Positions 1 to 9,675 of a DNA stretch of 47,469 nucleotides are shown here, one piece after another. Below the pieces are notes generated by a model, which saw only the letters and a program-made list of their open reading frames with translations, was not told where the DNA came from and ran no database searches. Both the position numbers and the translations under genes were made by a program. The DNA comes from Nevskia sp. (GTDB lineage: Bacteria; Pseudomonadota; Gammaproteobacteria; Nevskiales; Nevskiaceae). Location: NCBI GenBank assembly GCA_031291075.1, contig JARLJS010000152.1, positions 1 to 47,469 on the forward strand, read 5' to 3'. The first letter of the stretch is position 1. The number at the start of each line of letters is the position of its first letter.

Positions 1-187
1 CGGGAGTCACCGCCTTGGCGCCAGCAGGATTCAGCTTGCCGGCCTGCGCTGCCTTGACCCAGTTGCGCACTGTCTGCTCGATCAGTCCCAGTTCCCGGGC
101 TGTCGTGCCTGCTCCCACTTCCAGAGCCCGCTTCACGGCCACCACCTTGAACTCGGCCGTGTATTCTTGCTTCGGTATCTTCTTCAT
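1..187 (-). CDS. IS3-family transposase OrfA (helix-turn-helix subunit), partial at window edge
   Basis: On the minus strand an ATG at 187-185 opens a frame that stays open to the window edge (62 residues seen). The product begins MKKIPKQEYTAEFK and continues with AVKRALEVG and a helix-turn-helix segment (TARELGLIEQTVRNWV), the usual N-terminus of IS3-family OrfA, the DNA-binding subunit that is joined to the DDE catalytic OrfB by frameshifting. A purine-rich AGGAAGAGA ribosome site lies a few bases upstream of the ATG. Only the 5' part is in the window, so completeness and the OrfB partner cannot be judged. The family call is firm; the IS subgroup is not resolved. Confidence 0.88.
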   Translation of the reverse strand, partial: MKKIPKQEYTAEFKVVAVKRALEVGAGTTARELGLIEQTVRNWVKAAQAGKLNPAGAKAVTP

Positions 188-255
188 CTCGTCTCTTCCT
201 TAGGTCTCAATGATACTCATCGACCCTTGGAAGACGAAATTCGGGGGGCACCTCA
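1..255 (-). mobile_element. End of an IS3-family insertion sequence, outer boundary approximate
   Basis: The orfA start is preceded on the minus strand by a short non-coding leader, as expected inside an IS3-family element. The likely outer end is near 255, where the minus strand reads TGAGGTGCCCCCC, which has the TG start and GC-rich character common at IS3-family termini. An alternative TG-type end lies at about 209 (TGAGACCTAAGG). The other terminus lies outside the window, so the terminal repeat and the target duplication cannot be checked. To the right begins a gene with no 5' end, consistent with insertion or an IS-mediated deletion. Confidence 0.5.
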
Positions 256-685
256 GCCAAAGGACTTCGCGATCAAACAAGGGGCGAGCGCCGGAGCGCT
301 CGTACGGTTGGCGCAGGGTAAGGGCTATCGCTTGGTCGCGGCGACGGCCTGCAATCTGCTACTGCTGCGGCAGGACCTTTGTCCAACTGTGATCGGCGAT
401 GTCGAATTGTCGCTTGAAACCTTACGCGACGATTCTGACGCGAGGACGTTCGTGTTCTTCGGCTATGATGGGACAGTGCTCACGAGCCGATCCCCGTTGC
501 GGATGCCCTGGCACCGTCTGGACCTGGAGCCAGCCCACCTCCAACAACTGCCCCGTTATCTGAGGCGCTTCCCCGGCGATTTCAGTGCCTTGCAGAAGGC
601 GCTGTTCGTGTTGTTCGTCATGCTGAAATTTCCACAGAGCCTTTCCCGCATCGTCTCAGAGGGGCTCAACAAGCTAAGACCATAA
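256..685 (+). pseudogene. 3' remnant of a methyltransferase-like (FkbM-type) gene cut off by the IS element
   Basis: A plus-strand frame with coding character runs from the IS end to TAA at 683-685, but its beginning is missing. Recognisable text starts at KDFAIKQGASAGALVRLAQ, continues GKGYRLVAATACNLLLLRQDL and then LRMPWHRLDLEPAHLQQLP. This resembles the C-terminal part of FkbM-type or related SAM-dependent methyltransferases, where a GASxxAL...KGYRLV segment precedes a final strand. The SAM-binding portion is absent, so the fragment should be inactive. An upstream in-frame ATG at 167 lies inside the IS and would give an IS-derived N-terminus. The gene family is inferred from short motif memory and is less certain than the truncation. 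Confidence 0.5.
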
Positions 686-714
686 GCGGCCAGTGCGAGC
701 CTCCCCGCACATCG

Positions 715-945
715 TCACACCGCTGCAACGCCCGTTGCCGCCGGCTGGGTGATCGCGCTCATGGCCCGACCTACGGTAGAGCAATCCGCCGACTTGGCCA
801 TATCGCCGAGGGAAACAATGCCAACCAGACGCAGCTGATTTACCGCGTCACCGCGTCCCCAGGATTTACCGCCGGCACCGCCTATCGCGACAAGTGCCGC
901 CAGCGTCAGCGCCTTATACACGGGATGCAAGCTTGTTCTTTTCAT
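715..945 (-). pseudogene. Chimeric short ORF: signal peptide joined to the tail of a CBS-domain protein
   Basis: The ORF reads from ATG at 945 for 76 codons. Residues 1-25 (MKRTSLHPVYKALTLAALVA...) form a typical Sec signal peptide like those of BON-domain periplasmic proteins. After a short linker the sequence turns into NQLRLVGIVSLGDMAKSA and AMSAITQPA, which matches the last strand and helix of cytoplasmic CBS-domain proteins. A CBS tail directly behind an export signal makes no functional sense, so this is best explained by an internal deletion that fused the start of one gene to the end of another. It sits in the decayed patch beside the IS. Whether it is expressed is unknown. Confidence 0.45.
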
Positions 946-987
946 TGTGCTCTCCATACGTTGTTCAACAGACAAAAGACGCGGCAT

Positions 988-1657
988 TTACGCTGCGGAA
1001 TGGCATTAATCCCGCACATGACGGCATAGCGATTGTGCAGAGCGAAGTGCCTGCCAAGGGAACAACGCGCGACGTCAAGTTGGCAGATCAACCCACCCCA
1101 AAGGTGTCGCGGTGCGACTGCGTACGCTCTGGTGGCGCTTCACCTCGACACGATGCCGATCGAGCACCGGGCAGGCATTGCGTACCTCGAATCAACGGGC
1201 ACAACGTACTACCGCAGGACAGCACGGGTCGGTGCGTTGGCAAACATATGGAAAGCGCTCCGCCTTGCAGCAGCGGTCAACTGCAAGCAACACGGCAGAT
1301 GGCGCAGGAGTTCGACCGCGCACAGATACGGACTCCCTTTGCGGCTATGGTGAAATACAGGAATGCACCGGGATCAAAGCCTTTTCGGGCAGCGCGACAT
1401 CCGAAGCTCGTACGCCCCCGACAGCGGCTACTACAAACTCCATGTCCGCGTCGTTTGGTCTGCAGGCGGGCACCAGCAGGGTCTCATGGCGAGTTTGAGC
1501 CTTTAAGGTACGAAGGTATCGCGCATTAAGCGCTGAACTGAAGCAAGGTGCCGCCTGCGTCCCCAGACACCGGCATGCGTAGCGGGGCACCTCGCCGTCA
1601 AAATTTCATTGCCGATCGACCTGATCGCGCAGCCAGCCGAAGCGCGGGAACATGAAG
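988..1657. other. Intergenic, decayed region without a supportable gene
   Basis: About 670 bases with several overlapping open frames on both strands (for example 894-1529 plus and 1345-1590 minus), none with a recognisable domain, a good ribosome site or consistent codon use. By eye the base composition is less GC-rich than the rest of the window. It reads like degraded accessory DNA between the IS remnant and the tRNA. Near 1610-1665 the minus strand has a short open stretch (PFMFPRFGWLRDQVDRQ, then stop) that could be the tail of a lost membrane-protein gene, but it has no start. Confidence 0.6.
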
Positions 1658-1658
1658 G

Positions 1659-1685
1659 GAAAAATCACCAGAAGACCTCGGGTCT
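1659..1685 (-). terminator. Possible weak intrinsic terminator downstream of tRNA-Pro
   Basis: On the minus strand, beyond the 3' end of the tRNA, the sequence AGACC-CGA-GGTCT forms a 5-bp stem with a 3-base loop (1673-1685) and is followed about nine bases later by a run of five T (1660-1664). The stem is short and the T run is displaced, so this is a modest candidate. Confidence 0.3.
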
Positions 1686-1707
1686 CGGCAATAAGTCATT
1701 GATTTAT

Positions 1708-1784
1708 TGGTCGGGGTGACAGGATTCGAACCTGCGACCACCTGCGCCCAAGGCAGGTGCGCTACCAGACTGCGCTACACCCCG
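1708..1784 (-). tRNA. tRNA-Pro (anticodon UGG)
   Basis: The minus strand folds as a standard cloverleaf: acceptor CGGGGTG (1784-1778) pairs with CACCCCG (1718-1712), the anticodon stem CCTGC/GCAGG encloses the loop CTTGGGC with anticodon TGG, and the T arm carries GGTTCGAATCC. The discriminator is A and CCA is encoded (1710-1708), giving 77 nt. It reads CCA/CCG-type proline codons by wobble. Its 3' end faces the decayed IS-bearing patch, a common arrangement where an integrated element has used a tRNA as its attachment site. Confidence 0.97.
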
Positions 1785-1791
1785 TGAGCCG

Positions 1792-1797
1792 ATTTTA
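1792..1797 (-). promoter_or_regulatory. Candidate -10 element for tRNA-Pro
   Basis: The minus strand reads TAAAAT at 1797-1792, seven bases upstream of the tRNA 5' end, which is the spacing expected of a -10 box initiating close to the mature end. No convincing -35 hexamer is seen at 16-18 bases, so the call is tentative. Confidence 0.3.
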
Positions 1798-1821
1798 CCC
1801 CGAAACGGCGCCGCGCTCGCG

Positions 1822-4800
1822 CTACTTGACAGCCGCTCCCGCCTCCGGCGCCGGGGCGGCGATGGGCCGGCGCCTGCGGCGCCGGCTGGCCAGGCGTTCC
1901 AACAGCAGGTACACCACCGGGGTGGTGAACAGGGTCAGCATCTGCGACAGCAGCAAGCCGCCGATGACGGCGATGCCGAGAGGCTGGCGCAACTCCGAGC
2001 CCGTCCCCATCCCCACCGCCAGCGGCACCGCCCCGAACAGCGCCGCCATGGTGGTCATCATGATGGGGCGAAAGCGAATGAGGCAGGCCTGGTAGATCGC
2101 CTCACGCGGACTCAGGCCCTGGGTGCGTTCGGCATCGAGGGCGAAGTCGATCATCATGATCGCGTTCTTTTTGACGATGCCGATCAGCAGGATGATGCCG
2201 ATGATGGCGACGATCGACAGCTCGGTGCCGGTGACCAGCAGCGCCAGCAGCGCGCCGATGCCGGCGGTGGGCAGGGTGGACAGGATGGTCAGCGGGTGGA
2301 TCAGGCTCTCGTAGAGCATGCCCAGCACGATGTAGACGGTGAGCAGCGCGGTCAGGATCAGGATCGGCAGGGTGCTGAGCGACTGCTGGAAGAGCTGGGC
2401 GTTGCCGGCGAAGTCGCCGCGCATGTCGCCGGGCACCTTGAGGTCAAGCAGGGCTTTCTGGATCAGAAGGGTGGCGTCGCCCAGCGAGACCCCGGGCGCG
2501 AGGTTGAAGCTGACGTTGACCACCGGGAACTGGCCCTGGTGGCCGATCGACAGCGGCGCGATGCCGCGTTCGAAGTGCGCTACCGCCGACAACGGCACGA
2601 CGGCGCCGGACGACGACACGATGCGGATGCGATCCAGGGTCTCGGGATCGCGCTGGTCGCTGGGCAGCGCCTCCAGGATCACGTGGTACTGGTTGAGCTC
2701 GGTATAGGTGATCAGCACCTGCGCCTGGCCGAAGGCGTTGCCCAGGGCGCGGTCGACGTCCGCCGGCGCGATCCCCAGCTGCGAGGCGGTGTCGCGGTTC
2801 ACCACCACGTTCATCTGCTGGCCGGACTTCTGCATGTCGCTGCTCACGTCCTTGAGCTGCGGCAGCGTGCTCAGCTTGTCGACCAGCCTGGGCACCCAGG
2901 TAAACAGCTCCTTGATGTCCGAGGACTGTACGGCGTAGATGTATTGAGAATTGCCCGTGCGCCCCCCGGCGCGGACGTCCTGCACCGGCTGCAGGTACAC
3001 GCTGAGGCCGGCCAGACGGGCGAACTGCGGCCGCAGCCGCGCGATCACCTGGTCGACGGTGGAACGGCGGCCCTCGGCGCGCGTCCTCAGCGTGATGAAC
3101 ATGCTGCCGTTGTTGGAGGCGTTGCGGCCGCCGACGAAGGAGCCCATCGAGGACACGTCGGGATCCTTCAGCACGATGGCGGCGGCGACCTGCTGCTTGG
3201 CCACCATGGCGTCGAAGGAGATGTTCTGCGCCGCCTGGGTCGAGCCCTGGATCATGCCGGTGTCCTGCTGCGGGAAGAACCCCTTGGGCACGGCGATGTA
3301 GAGATACACCGTACCGACCACCGCGCCCAGGGTGATCAGCAGCATCAGCCAGTGGTGGCGCAGGGCCCAGCCCAGCCCCGAACGGTACACACCCTGCAGC
3401 GCCTCGAAGCCGCTCTCGGCGGCCCGCGACAGGCGGCCCGGCGGCCGATCGCGTCGCTCGGCGCGCAGGTAGTGGCCGCACAGCGAGGGGGTCAGGGTGA
3501 GCGACACCACGCCGGACACGGCGATGGCCGAGGCCAGCGTCACCGCGAACTCGTGGAACAGCCGCCCCACCACCCCGCCCATGAACAGGATCGGGATGAA
3601 CACGGCGATCAGCGACAGGCTCATCGACAGCACGGTGAAGCCGATCTCGCGGCCGCCCTTGACCGCGGCCGCCAGCGGCTGCATGCCGGCCTCGATGTGG
3701 CGCGTGATGTTCTCGATCACCACGATGGCGTCGTCCACCACGAAGCCGACGGCGATGGTCAGCGCCATCAGCGAGAAGTTGTCGATGGAAAAGCCGAACA
3801 GCCACATCACCGCGAAGGTGCCGGCCAGCGACAGCGGCACGGTGATGCCGGCGATGGCGGTCGGAATGCCGCGGCGCAGGAACAGCAGCATCACCAGGAT
3901 CACCAGCGTGATCGACAGCAGCAGCGAGAACTGCACGTCCTGCACGGAGGCGCGGATGGTCACCGTGCGGTCGGTCTGCACCTCCAGCTTCACCCCGGCA
4001 GGCAGCCAGCTCCGCAGCAGCGGCATCAGCGCCTTCACGCCGTCCACCGTCTCGATCACGTTGGCGTCGGACTGCTTGCGCACCATCAACAGCACCGAGC
4101 GCTGCTTGTTGAACCAGCCGGCCTGGAAAGGGTTGAGCTGGCCGTCGACGATGCGGGCCACCGCGGACAGCGGCACCGGTCTGCCGTTGTGCAAGCCGAC
4201 GATCAGCGACTTGAAGTCGTCCGCCACTTTAAGCTGGTCGTTGGCGTCGATGACGTAGGTCTGCGCCTGGTCGGCGAGCGAGCCCTTGGGCGACAGCGCG
4301 CTCAGGCCCGCCAGCACGTTCTGCACGTTGGCCAGGTTCAGGCCCATGGCGGCCAGCGCGCCGGTGTTGACCTGGATGTGCACGGCCGGCTGGGCGCCCC
4401 CCACCACGTCCACTTGGCTGACGCCCTTGACCTGGGAGATGCGCTGCGCCAGCAGGGAGTCGGCGTAGTTGTACAGGTCCGCCAGGGTGTGCGACTCCGA
4501 GATCAGCGCCAGGATCATCACCGGCGCATTGTTCGGGTTCGCCTTGCGGTAGGTCGGCGGCGACGGCAGCCCCGCCGGCAGGTCGGCCGAGGCGGCATTG
4601 ACTGCCTCCGCCACGTCGCGCGCTGCGCTGTCGATGTCCTTACTCATGTCGAACTGCATCACCACCGTGGCGGTGCCGAGCGAGCTGTTGGAGGTGATTT
4701 CGTTGACCCCGGCGATCTGGCCGAAGTGCCGCTCCAGCGGCGCCGACACGGTGGTCGCCATGGTCTCCGGCGCCGCCCCCGGCTGGGTGGCGGAGACGAA

Positions 4801-5004
4801 GATGATCGGCAGGTCCACGTTGGGCAGCGACGCTACCGGCAGCGAGTAGCGCGCCAGCATGCCGAGCAGGAACAACCCGGCCGCCAGCAGGGTGGTGCCG
4901 ATCGGGCGCCGGATGAACGGCGCGCTGATGTTGAACAACACGGCGTTGGTCTTTTCCTGCCGGCTTGCGCCGGGAGACGCCGTGTCGTCGCGATCCTCGC
5001 TCAT
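1822..5004 (-). CDS. mdtC: RND multidrug efflux transporter, MdtC-like
   Basis: 1060 residues. Inner-membrane proton-driven drug transporter of the RND superfamily (HAE1); in the MdtABC system MdtB and MdtC form a mixed trimer that works with adaptor MdtA and an outer-membrane channel. The sequence aligns along its whole length with E. coli MdtC (about 1025 aa): N-terminal helix, porter segment SLPNVDLPIIFVSATQPGA, the TM4 proton-relay motif GFVVDDAIVVIENI near residue 423 with both aspartates, and TM10 LIGIVKKNAIMMIDFAL near 944 with the relay lysine. A polar extension of about 25 residues precedes the first helix. It follows mdtB by 10 bases in one operon. No tolC-like gene is in the window, so the outer channel must come from elsewhere. 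Substrate range cannot be read from sequence. Confidence 0.95.
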   Translation of the reverse strand: MSEDRDDTASPGASRQEKTNAVLFNISAPFIRRPIGTTLLAAGLFLLGMLARYSLPVASLPNVDLPIIFVSATQPGAAPETMATTVSAPLERHFGQIAGVNEITSNSSLGTATVVMQFDMSKDIDSAARDVAEAVNAASADLPAGLPSPPTYRKANPNNAPVMILALISESHTLADLYNYADSLLAQRISQVKGVSQVDVVGGAQPAVHIQVNTGALAAMGLNLANVQNVLAGLSALSPKGSLADQAQTYVIDANDQLKVADDFKSLIVGLHNGRPVPLSAVARIVDGQLNPFQAGWFNKQRSVLLMVRKQSDANVIETVDGVKALMPLLRSWLPAGVKLEVQTDRTVTIRASVQDVQFSLLLSITLVILVMLLFLRRGIPTAIAGITVPLSLAGTFAVMWLFGFSIDNFSLMALTIAVGFVVDDAIVVIENITRHIEAGMQPLAAAVKGGREIGFTVLSMSLSLIAVFIPILFMGGVVGRLFHEFAVTLASAIAVSGVVSLTLTPSLCGHYLRAERRDRPPGRLSRAAESGFEALQGVYRSGLGWALRHHWLMLLITLGAVVGTVYLYIAVPKGFFPQQDTGMIQGSTQAAQNISFDAMVAKQQVAAAIVLKDPDVSSMGSFVGGRNASNNGSMFITLRTRAEGRRSTVDQVIARLRPQFARLAGLSVYLQPVQDVRAGGRTGNSQYIYAVQSSDIKELFTWVPRLVDKLSTLPQLKDVSSDMQKSGQQMNVVVNRDTASQLGIAPADVDRALGNAFGQAQVLITYTELNQYHVILEALPSDQRDPETLDRIRIVSSSGAVVPLSAVAHFERGIAPLSIGHQGQFPVVNVSFNLAPGVSLGDATLLIQKALLDLKVPGDMRGDFAGNAQLFQQSLSTLPILILTALLTVYIVLGMLYESLIHPLTILSTLPTAGIGALLALLVTGTELSIVAIIGIILLIGIVKKNAIMMIDFALDAERTQGLSPREAIYQACLIRFRPIMMTTMAALFGAVPLAVGMGTGSELRQPLGIAVIGGLLLSQMLTLFTTPVVYLLLERLASRRRRRRPIAAPAPEAGAAVK

Positions 5005-5014
5005 GGCCCCGCCG

Positions 5015-8000
5015 CTATACGCTCGGGGCCGGCTGCTGCACCACCGCCGCGCCGCGGCGCCGGCCCAGCCACGCCGCCAGGCGATCCATGTAGAGGTAGA
5101 TCACCGGCGTGGTGTACAAGGTCAGCACCTGCGACAGCAGCAGGCCGCCGACGATGGAGATGCCGAGCGGCCGCCGCAGCTCGGAGCCGTTGCCGTTCTC
5201 CAGCGCCAGCGGCAGCGCACCCAGCAGCGCCGCCATGGTGGTCATCATGATCGGCCGGAACCGCAGCAGCGCCGCCTGGTAGATCGACTGCTCCGGCGGC
5301 ATGCCCTGGTGGCGCTCCGCCTCCAGCGCGAAGTCGATCATCATGATGGCGTTCTTCTTGACGATGCCGATCAGCAGGATGATGCCGATCAGCGCCACGA
5401 TGGTCAGCTCCTGCCCGGTCAGCATCAGCGCCAGCAGCGCGCCGACGCCGGCGGAAGGCAGCGTCGACAGGATCGTCACCGGGTGGATATAGCTCTCGTA
5501 CAGCACCCCCAGCACGATGTAGATCACCACCACCGCGGCCAGGATCAGCCAGGGCTCGCTCGCCAGCGAGGACTGGAACTCGGCGGCGGTGCCGGAATAA
5601 CTCGTCTGGATGGTGTTAGGCAGGCCGATGCCCTGCTCCACCTCGGCCACGGCGGTGAGCGCGTCGCCGAGCGAGTGGCCCGGCGCAAGGTTGAACGAGA
5701 TCGTCACCGCCGAGAGCTGGTCCTCGTGGGTCACCACCAGCGGCGCGGTGGTGGTGCTCATGCTCGCCACCGCCGACAGCGGCACCATATCGCTGGCCGC
5801 GGAGGCCGCGGTCGAGGCCGCGTTGATCGCCTTGGAGGCGTTGGCGTTGGAGGCGCTGGCGCTGGACAGCACGGTGTAGTTGGCATTGGCCCGCACGTAG
5901 AGCTTCTGCAGCGTCTCCGGACGGTTGCGGTACTCGGGTTGCACCTCCAGCACCACGCGGTACTGGTTCAGCTCGGTGTAGATGGTGCTGACCTGGCGCT
6001 GGCCGAAGGCATCGTACAGGGTGTCGTCGATGGTCTGCACCGGCACGCCGAACTGGCTGGCGCGGTCGCGATCGATGCTCAGCAGGAGCTGCTGCCCCTG
6101 CGCCTGCATGTCGCTGGTCACGCCGGAGAATTCGGGCCGCTGCTTGATGGCGTCGGTGAGCCGGGGGCCCCACAGGCGCAGTTCCTGGGTGTCGGTATCC
6201 TGCAGCACGTACTGGTACTGCGTGCGGCTGACCTGGCTGTCGATCTGCAGGTCCTGCACCGGCTGCATGTACAGCGACATGCCCTCGACGCCCGCCACCG
6301 AGCCTTTCAGGCGCGCCATCACCTGGTCGATGGGCGGCCGCTGACCGCGCGCCTTGAGCACGATGGTCAGCCGGCCGGTGTTGAGGGTGGGATTGACCGT
6401 ACCGGCGCCAACGAAGGACGACACGCTCTGCACCGCCGGATCGCGGCGCAGGATGTCGGACATCTGCTGCTGGCGCTGCAGCATCGCCGGGAACGAGATG
6501 CTCTGCGCCGCCTCGGTGATGCCGGTGATGACGCCGGTGTCCTGCTGCGGGATCAGGCCCTTGGGAATGACGATGTAGAGCAGCACTGTGAACACCAGGG
6601 TCGCCACCGCCACCAGCAGCGTCGGCAACTGGTGCCGCATTACCCAGCGCAGGCTGGCGGCATAGGCGTCGAGGCCGCCCTGGAACACGCGTTCGCTCCA
6701 GGCCAGCAAGCCGCGCCCCTCCTTGCCGGGCTCATGGGCGTCCTCCGCCTTGAGCAGCTTGGCGCACATCATCGGCGTCAGCGTCAGCGACACCACCGCC
6801 GACAACACCACCGCGATCGACAGCACCAGGGCGAACTCGCGGAACAGGCGGCCGACGATGCCGGACATCAGCAGCAGCGGGATGAACACCGCGATCAGCG
6901 ACACCGTCAGCGAGATCACGGTGAAGCCGATCTGCTTGGAGCCGATACGGGCGGCGGATTCCGGGTCCTTGCCCTGCTCGATGTAGCGCACGATGTTCTC
7001 GATCATGACGATGGCGTCGTCCACCACGAAGCCGGTGGCGATGGTCAGCGCCATCAGCGACAGGTTGTCGAGCGAGAAGTTGGCGAGCGACATCACGCCG
7101 AAGGTGCCGATCAGCGACAGCGGCAGCGCCACGCTGGGGATCACGGTCGCCCACAGCTTGCGCAGGAACATGAAGATCACCATCACCACCAGCGCCACCG
7201 TCAGCAGCAGCGTGAACTGCACGTCGCGCACCGAGGCGCGGATGGTCGCGGTGCGGTCGGACAGGATGCTGACCTTGACCGCCGCCGGGATGCTCGCCTC
7301 CAGCTTCGGCAGCAGGGCCTTGATGCGGTCCACGGTCTGGATGATGTTGGCGCCGGGCTGGCGCTGGATGTCGAGCAGCACCGCGGGTTTGCGGCCCTGC
7401 GGCGTATTGATCCAGGCGGCGAGCTGGTCGTTCTCGGCGCCGTCCACGACGGTGGCGATGTCGGACAGGCGCACCGGCGCGCCGTTCTTGTAGGTGACGA
7501 TCACCGCCCCATAGTCCGCCGCCGAGCTGATCTGGTCGTTGGAGCCGATGGTGTAGGACTCGGTGGCCCCGTTGAAGCTGCCCTTGGGGGCATTGACGTT
7601 GGCGGTCGACAGCGTGGAGCGCACATCCTACAGCCCCAGGCCAAGCCCGGCCAGCGCCGCCGGGTTGACCTGGATGCGCACGGCCGGCTTCTGGTTGCCC
7701 TCGATGCTGACCAGGCCGACGCCGGACACCTGCGACAGCTTCTGCCCCAGGATGGTGTCGGCGAAGTCGTTGACCCGGTCGATCGGCATGGTGTCCGAGG
7801 TCACCGCCAGCGACAGGATCGGCGCATCCGCCGGGTTGACCTTGCTGTAGGCCGGCGGGTACGGCAGGTTGCCGGGCAGCACGCCCTTGGCCGCGTTGAT
7901 CGCGGCCTGCACATCCTGGGCGGCGTCGTCGATATTGCGGTCCAGCACGAACTGCAGCGTGATGGTGGAGACGCCGAACGAGCTGACCGAGTTCATCGCC

Positions 8001-8233
8001 GACAGCCCGGCGATCTGGCCGAACTGCCGCTCCAGCGGCGTGGTCACCAGCGAGCTCATCACCGACGGGCTGGCGCCCGGGTACTGGGTGGTGACCTGGA
8101 TGGTGGGGAAATCCACCGACGGCAAGGCCGATACCGCCAGGAAGCGATAACCAAGCAGGCCGAGCAGCACCACCGCCACCATCAGCAGCGAGGTGGCGAC
8201 CGGCCGCTCGATGAAGGGTTCGCTGACGCTCAT
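5015..8233 (-). pseudogene. mdtB: RND multidrug efflux transporter, MdtB-like, interrupted by an in-frame amber codon
   Basis: Partner of MdtC in the MdtABC pump. The frame would encode about 1072 residues but is split by one TAG at 7630-7628: the first 201 codons end [12 protein letters not shown], then stop, then DVRSTLSTANVNAPKG continues in the same frame without shift for another 870 codons. The interruption is in the porter domain. A single C-to-T change from CAG (Gln) would explain it. Everything else is intact, including FVVDDAIVMIENI and GIVKKNAIMMIDFAL. The start ATG overlaps the mdtA stop (ATGA). A second oddity is an Ala/Ser/Asn-rich insertion of about 28 residues in a porter-domain loop (about 5789-5888). 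If the stop is real and not suppressed, the pump lacks MdtB or uses MdtC alone; base-call error or recent mutation are alternatives. Confidence 0.9.
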
Positions 8234-9540
8234 GGGGCGCCGCCGGCGGCTCCGCTACTGCTGCTACTGCTGCTACTGCCGCTGCTGCCGCCACCGCTGC
8301 TGCCGCCCTGGTCCTGGCGGTGGCGATGGTGTCCCTGCTGCTGGCCGTTGTCACCGCCAGCGGCATCGCCGCCGGAGGAAGAGGAAGGAGCAGCAGCGTC
8401 CGCCCCGGTGGCAACGGACACCTGCACCTTGGATCCCGGCTGCAGGCGCGACTGCCCGTCCACCACCACGCGATCACCCTCGTCGAGGCCGCTGCCGATC
8501 ATGGCGACGTTGGCCTCGCTGTGGGCGACCGTGACCGGCTGCATCTGCACCGTCTGGTCGGCCTGAATGCGATAGACATAGCTGCCGTTCGGCCCGAGCT
8601 GCACCGCCTGCGCCGGCACCGTCAACACCTTGTGCTCGGTGCGCACCAGCAGCCGCGCGTTGACGAACTGGCCCGGCCACAGCTTCTTGTCCTGGTTGGT
8701 GAAGGTGGCTTTAAGCTTGATGGTGCCGGTGGTGGCATCGATCTGGCTGTCGAAGGCGGTGAGCTCGCCGCGGGCCAGCTCGGTCTGGTTGTCGCGGGTC
8801 ACCGCCACCACCGTCAACGGCTGCGCCTCGGCGGCGCGGATCTGCGGCAGCGCCTGCTCCGGCAGGGTGAACGTGACGGCGATCGGCTTGATCTGCGTCA
8901 GCACCACGATGCCGGTGGCATTGGAAGCGGACACCAGGTTGCCGACGTCCACCTGGCGGATGCCCGCCACCCCGGCGAACGGCGCCCTGATGCTGGTGAA
9001 GGACAGCTGCACCCGCGCACTTTCGATGGACGCATCGTCGGCCTGCACCTGCGCCTCGTCCTGATGCACCAGGGCGAGCTGCTGGTCGACCTGCTGGCCG
9101 GTGACGTAACCGTCCGGCAGCAGCGCCTGGTAACGCTTCAAGTCCAATTTGGCGCTGGCCAGTGCCGCCTGGTCCTGCGCCTTCTTGGCGATCGTCTGGT
9201 CCAGAGTGGCCTGGAACGGGCGCGGATCGACCTGGGCCAGCAGGGAGCCCTTGTCGACCTCCTCGCCTTCCTTGAACGGCACCGACACCAGCTGGCCGGA
9301 CACCTGGGCCAGGATGGTGGCCGTGTTGAAGGCCAGCACCGAACCCAGGCCGTTAAGGTAGATCGGCATGTCCTGCCTTCCCACGGACACCGCCGTGACC
9401 GGCACCGGGCCGTCCTCGGCATTCTTGCCTTTGCGGCCGCCGCCGCTGCCGCCACCTGCGCCGCCCGAGCCTGCATGCGTACACGCGGTCAGGACCGTCG
9501 CCGCAACCACTGCAGCGACGATCGCCATCGCTTTGCGCAT
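8230..9540 (-). CDS. mdtA: RND efflux periplasmic adaptor (membrane fusion protein), MdtA-like lipoprotein
   Basis: 436 residues from ATG at 9540, chosen over an upstream GTG at 9555 because a GGAG site sits about nine bases before it and because it opens the signal sequence cleanly. The N-terminus [20 protein letters not shown] is a lipoprotein signal with lipobox LTAC, so the mature protein should be lipid-anchored at Cys20. It then shows the biotinyl-lipoyl-like half motifs ([19 protein letters not shown] and [15 protein letters not shown]), a helical hairpin between them, and beta-barrel and membrane-proximal domains. The last 60 or so residues are low complexity: a His/Gln patch ([12 protein letters not shown]) and Gly/Ser runs, longer than usual for MdtA. 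First gene of mdtABC. Confidence 0.94.
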   Translation of the reverse strand: MRKAMAIVAAVVAATVLTACTHAGSGGAGGGSGGGRKGKNAEDGPVPVTAVSVGRQDMPIYLNGLGSVLAFNTATILAQVSGQLVSVPFKEGEEVDKGSLLAQVDPRPFQATLDQTIAKKAQDQAALASAKLDLKRYQALLPDGYVTGQQVDQQLALVHQDEAQVQADDASIESARVQLSFTSIRAPFAGVAGIRQVDVGNLVSASNATGIVVLTQIKPIAVTFTLPEQALPQIRAAEAQPLTVVAVTRDNQTELARGELTAFDSQIDATTGTIKLKATFTNQDKKLWPGQFVNARLLVRTEHKVLTVPAQAVQLGPNGSYVYRIQADQTVQMQPVTVAHSEANVAMIGSGLDEGDRVVVDGQSRLQPGSKVQVSVATGADAAAPSSSSGGDAAGGDNGQQQGHHRHRQDQGGSSGGGSSGSSSSSSSSGAAGGAP

Positions 9541-9675
9541 AGGGTATCGCTCCACTTGCGGCGGTCTGCCGCGACTCTTCGTGAACGCAGGATTATGGCC
9601 GTTGGACGCTAAAAAATCCCTGCGGGTTCAAATGCCTCGCGGTTAAGAAATGTTGCCCGGGAGCCATGGCGGGTC

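Noticed and set aside
894..1529. Plus-strand open frame of 211 codons in the decayed patch
   Set aside because: No domain, no ribosome site, unusual composition (Arg, Cys, Pro), overlaps the opposite chimera ORF; treated as non-coding.
4859..8566. Plus-strand open frame of 1235 codons opposite mdtB and mdtA (and a 984-codon one at 2296-5250 opposite mdtC)
   Set aside because: Composition is dominated by His, Arg, Gln, Gly and Asp with no domain; it mirrors GC-rich third codon positions of the RND genes, which have clear family matches.
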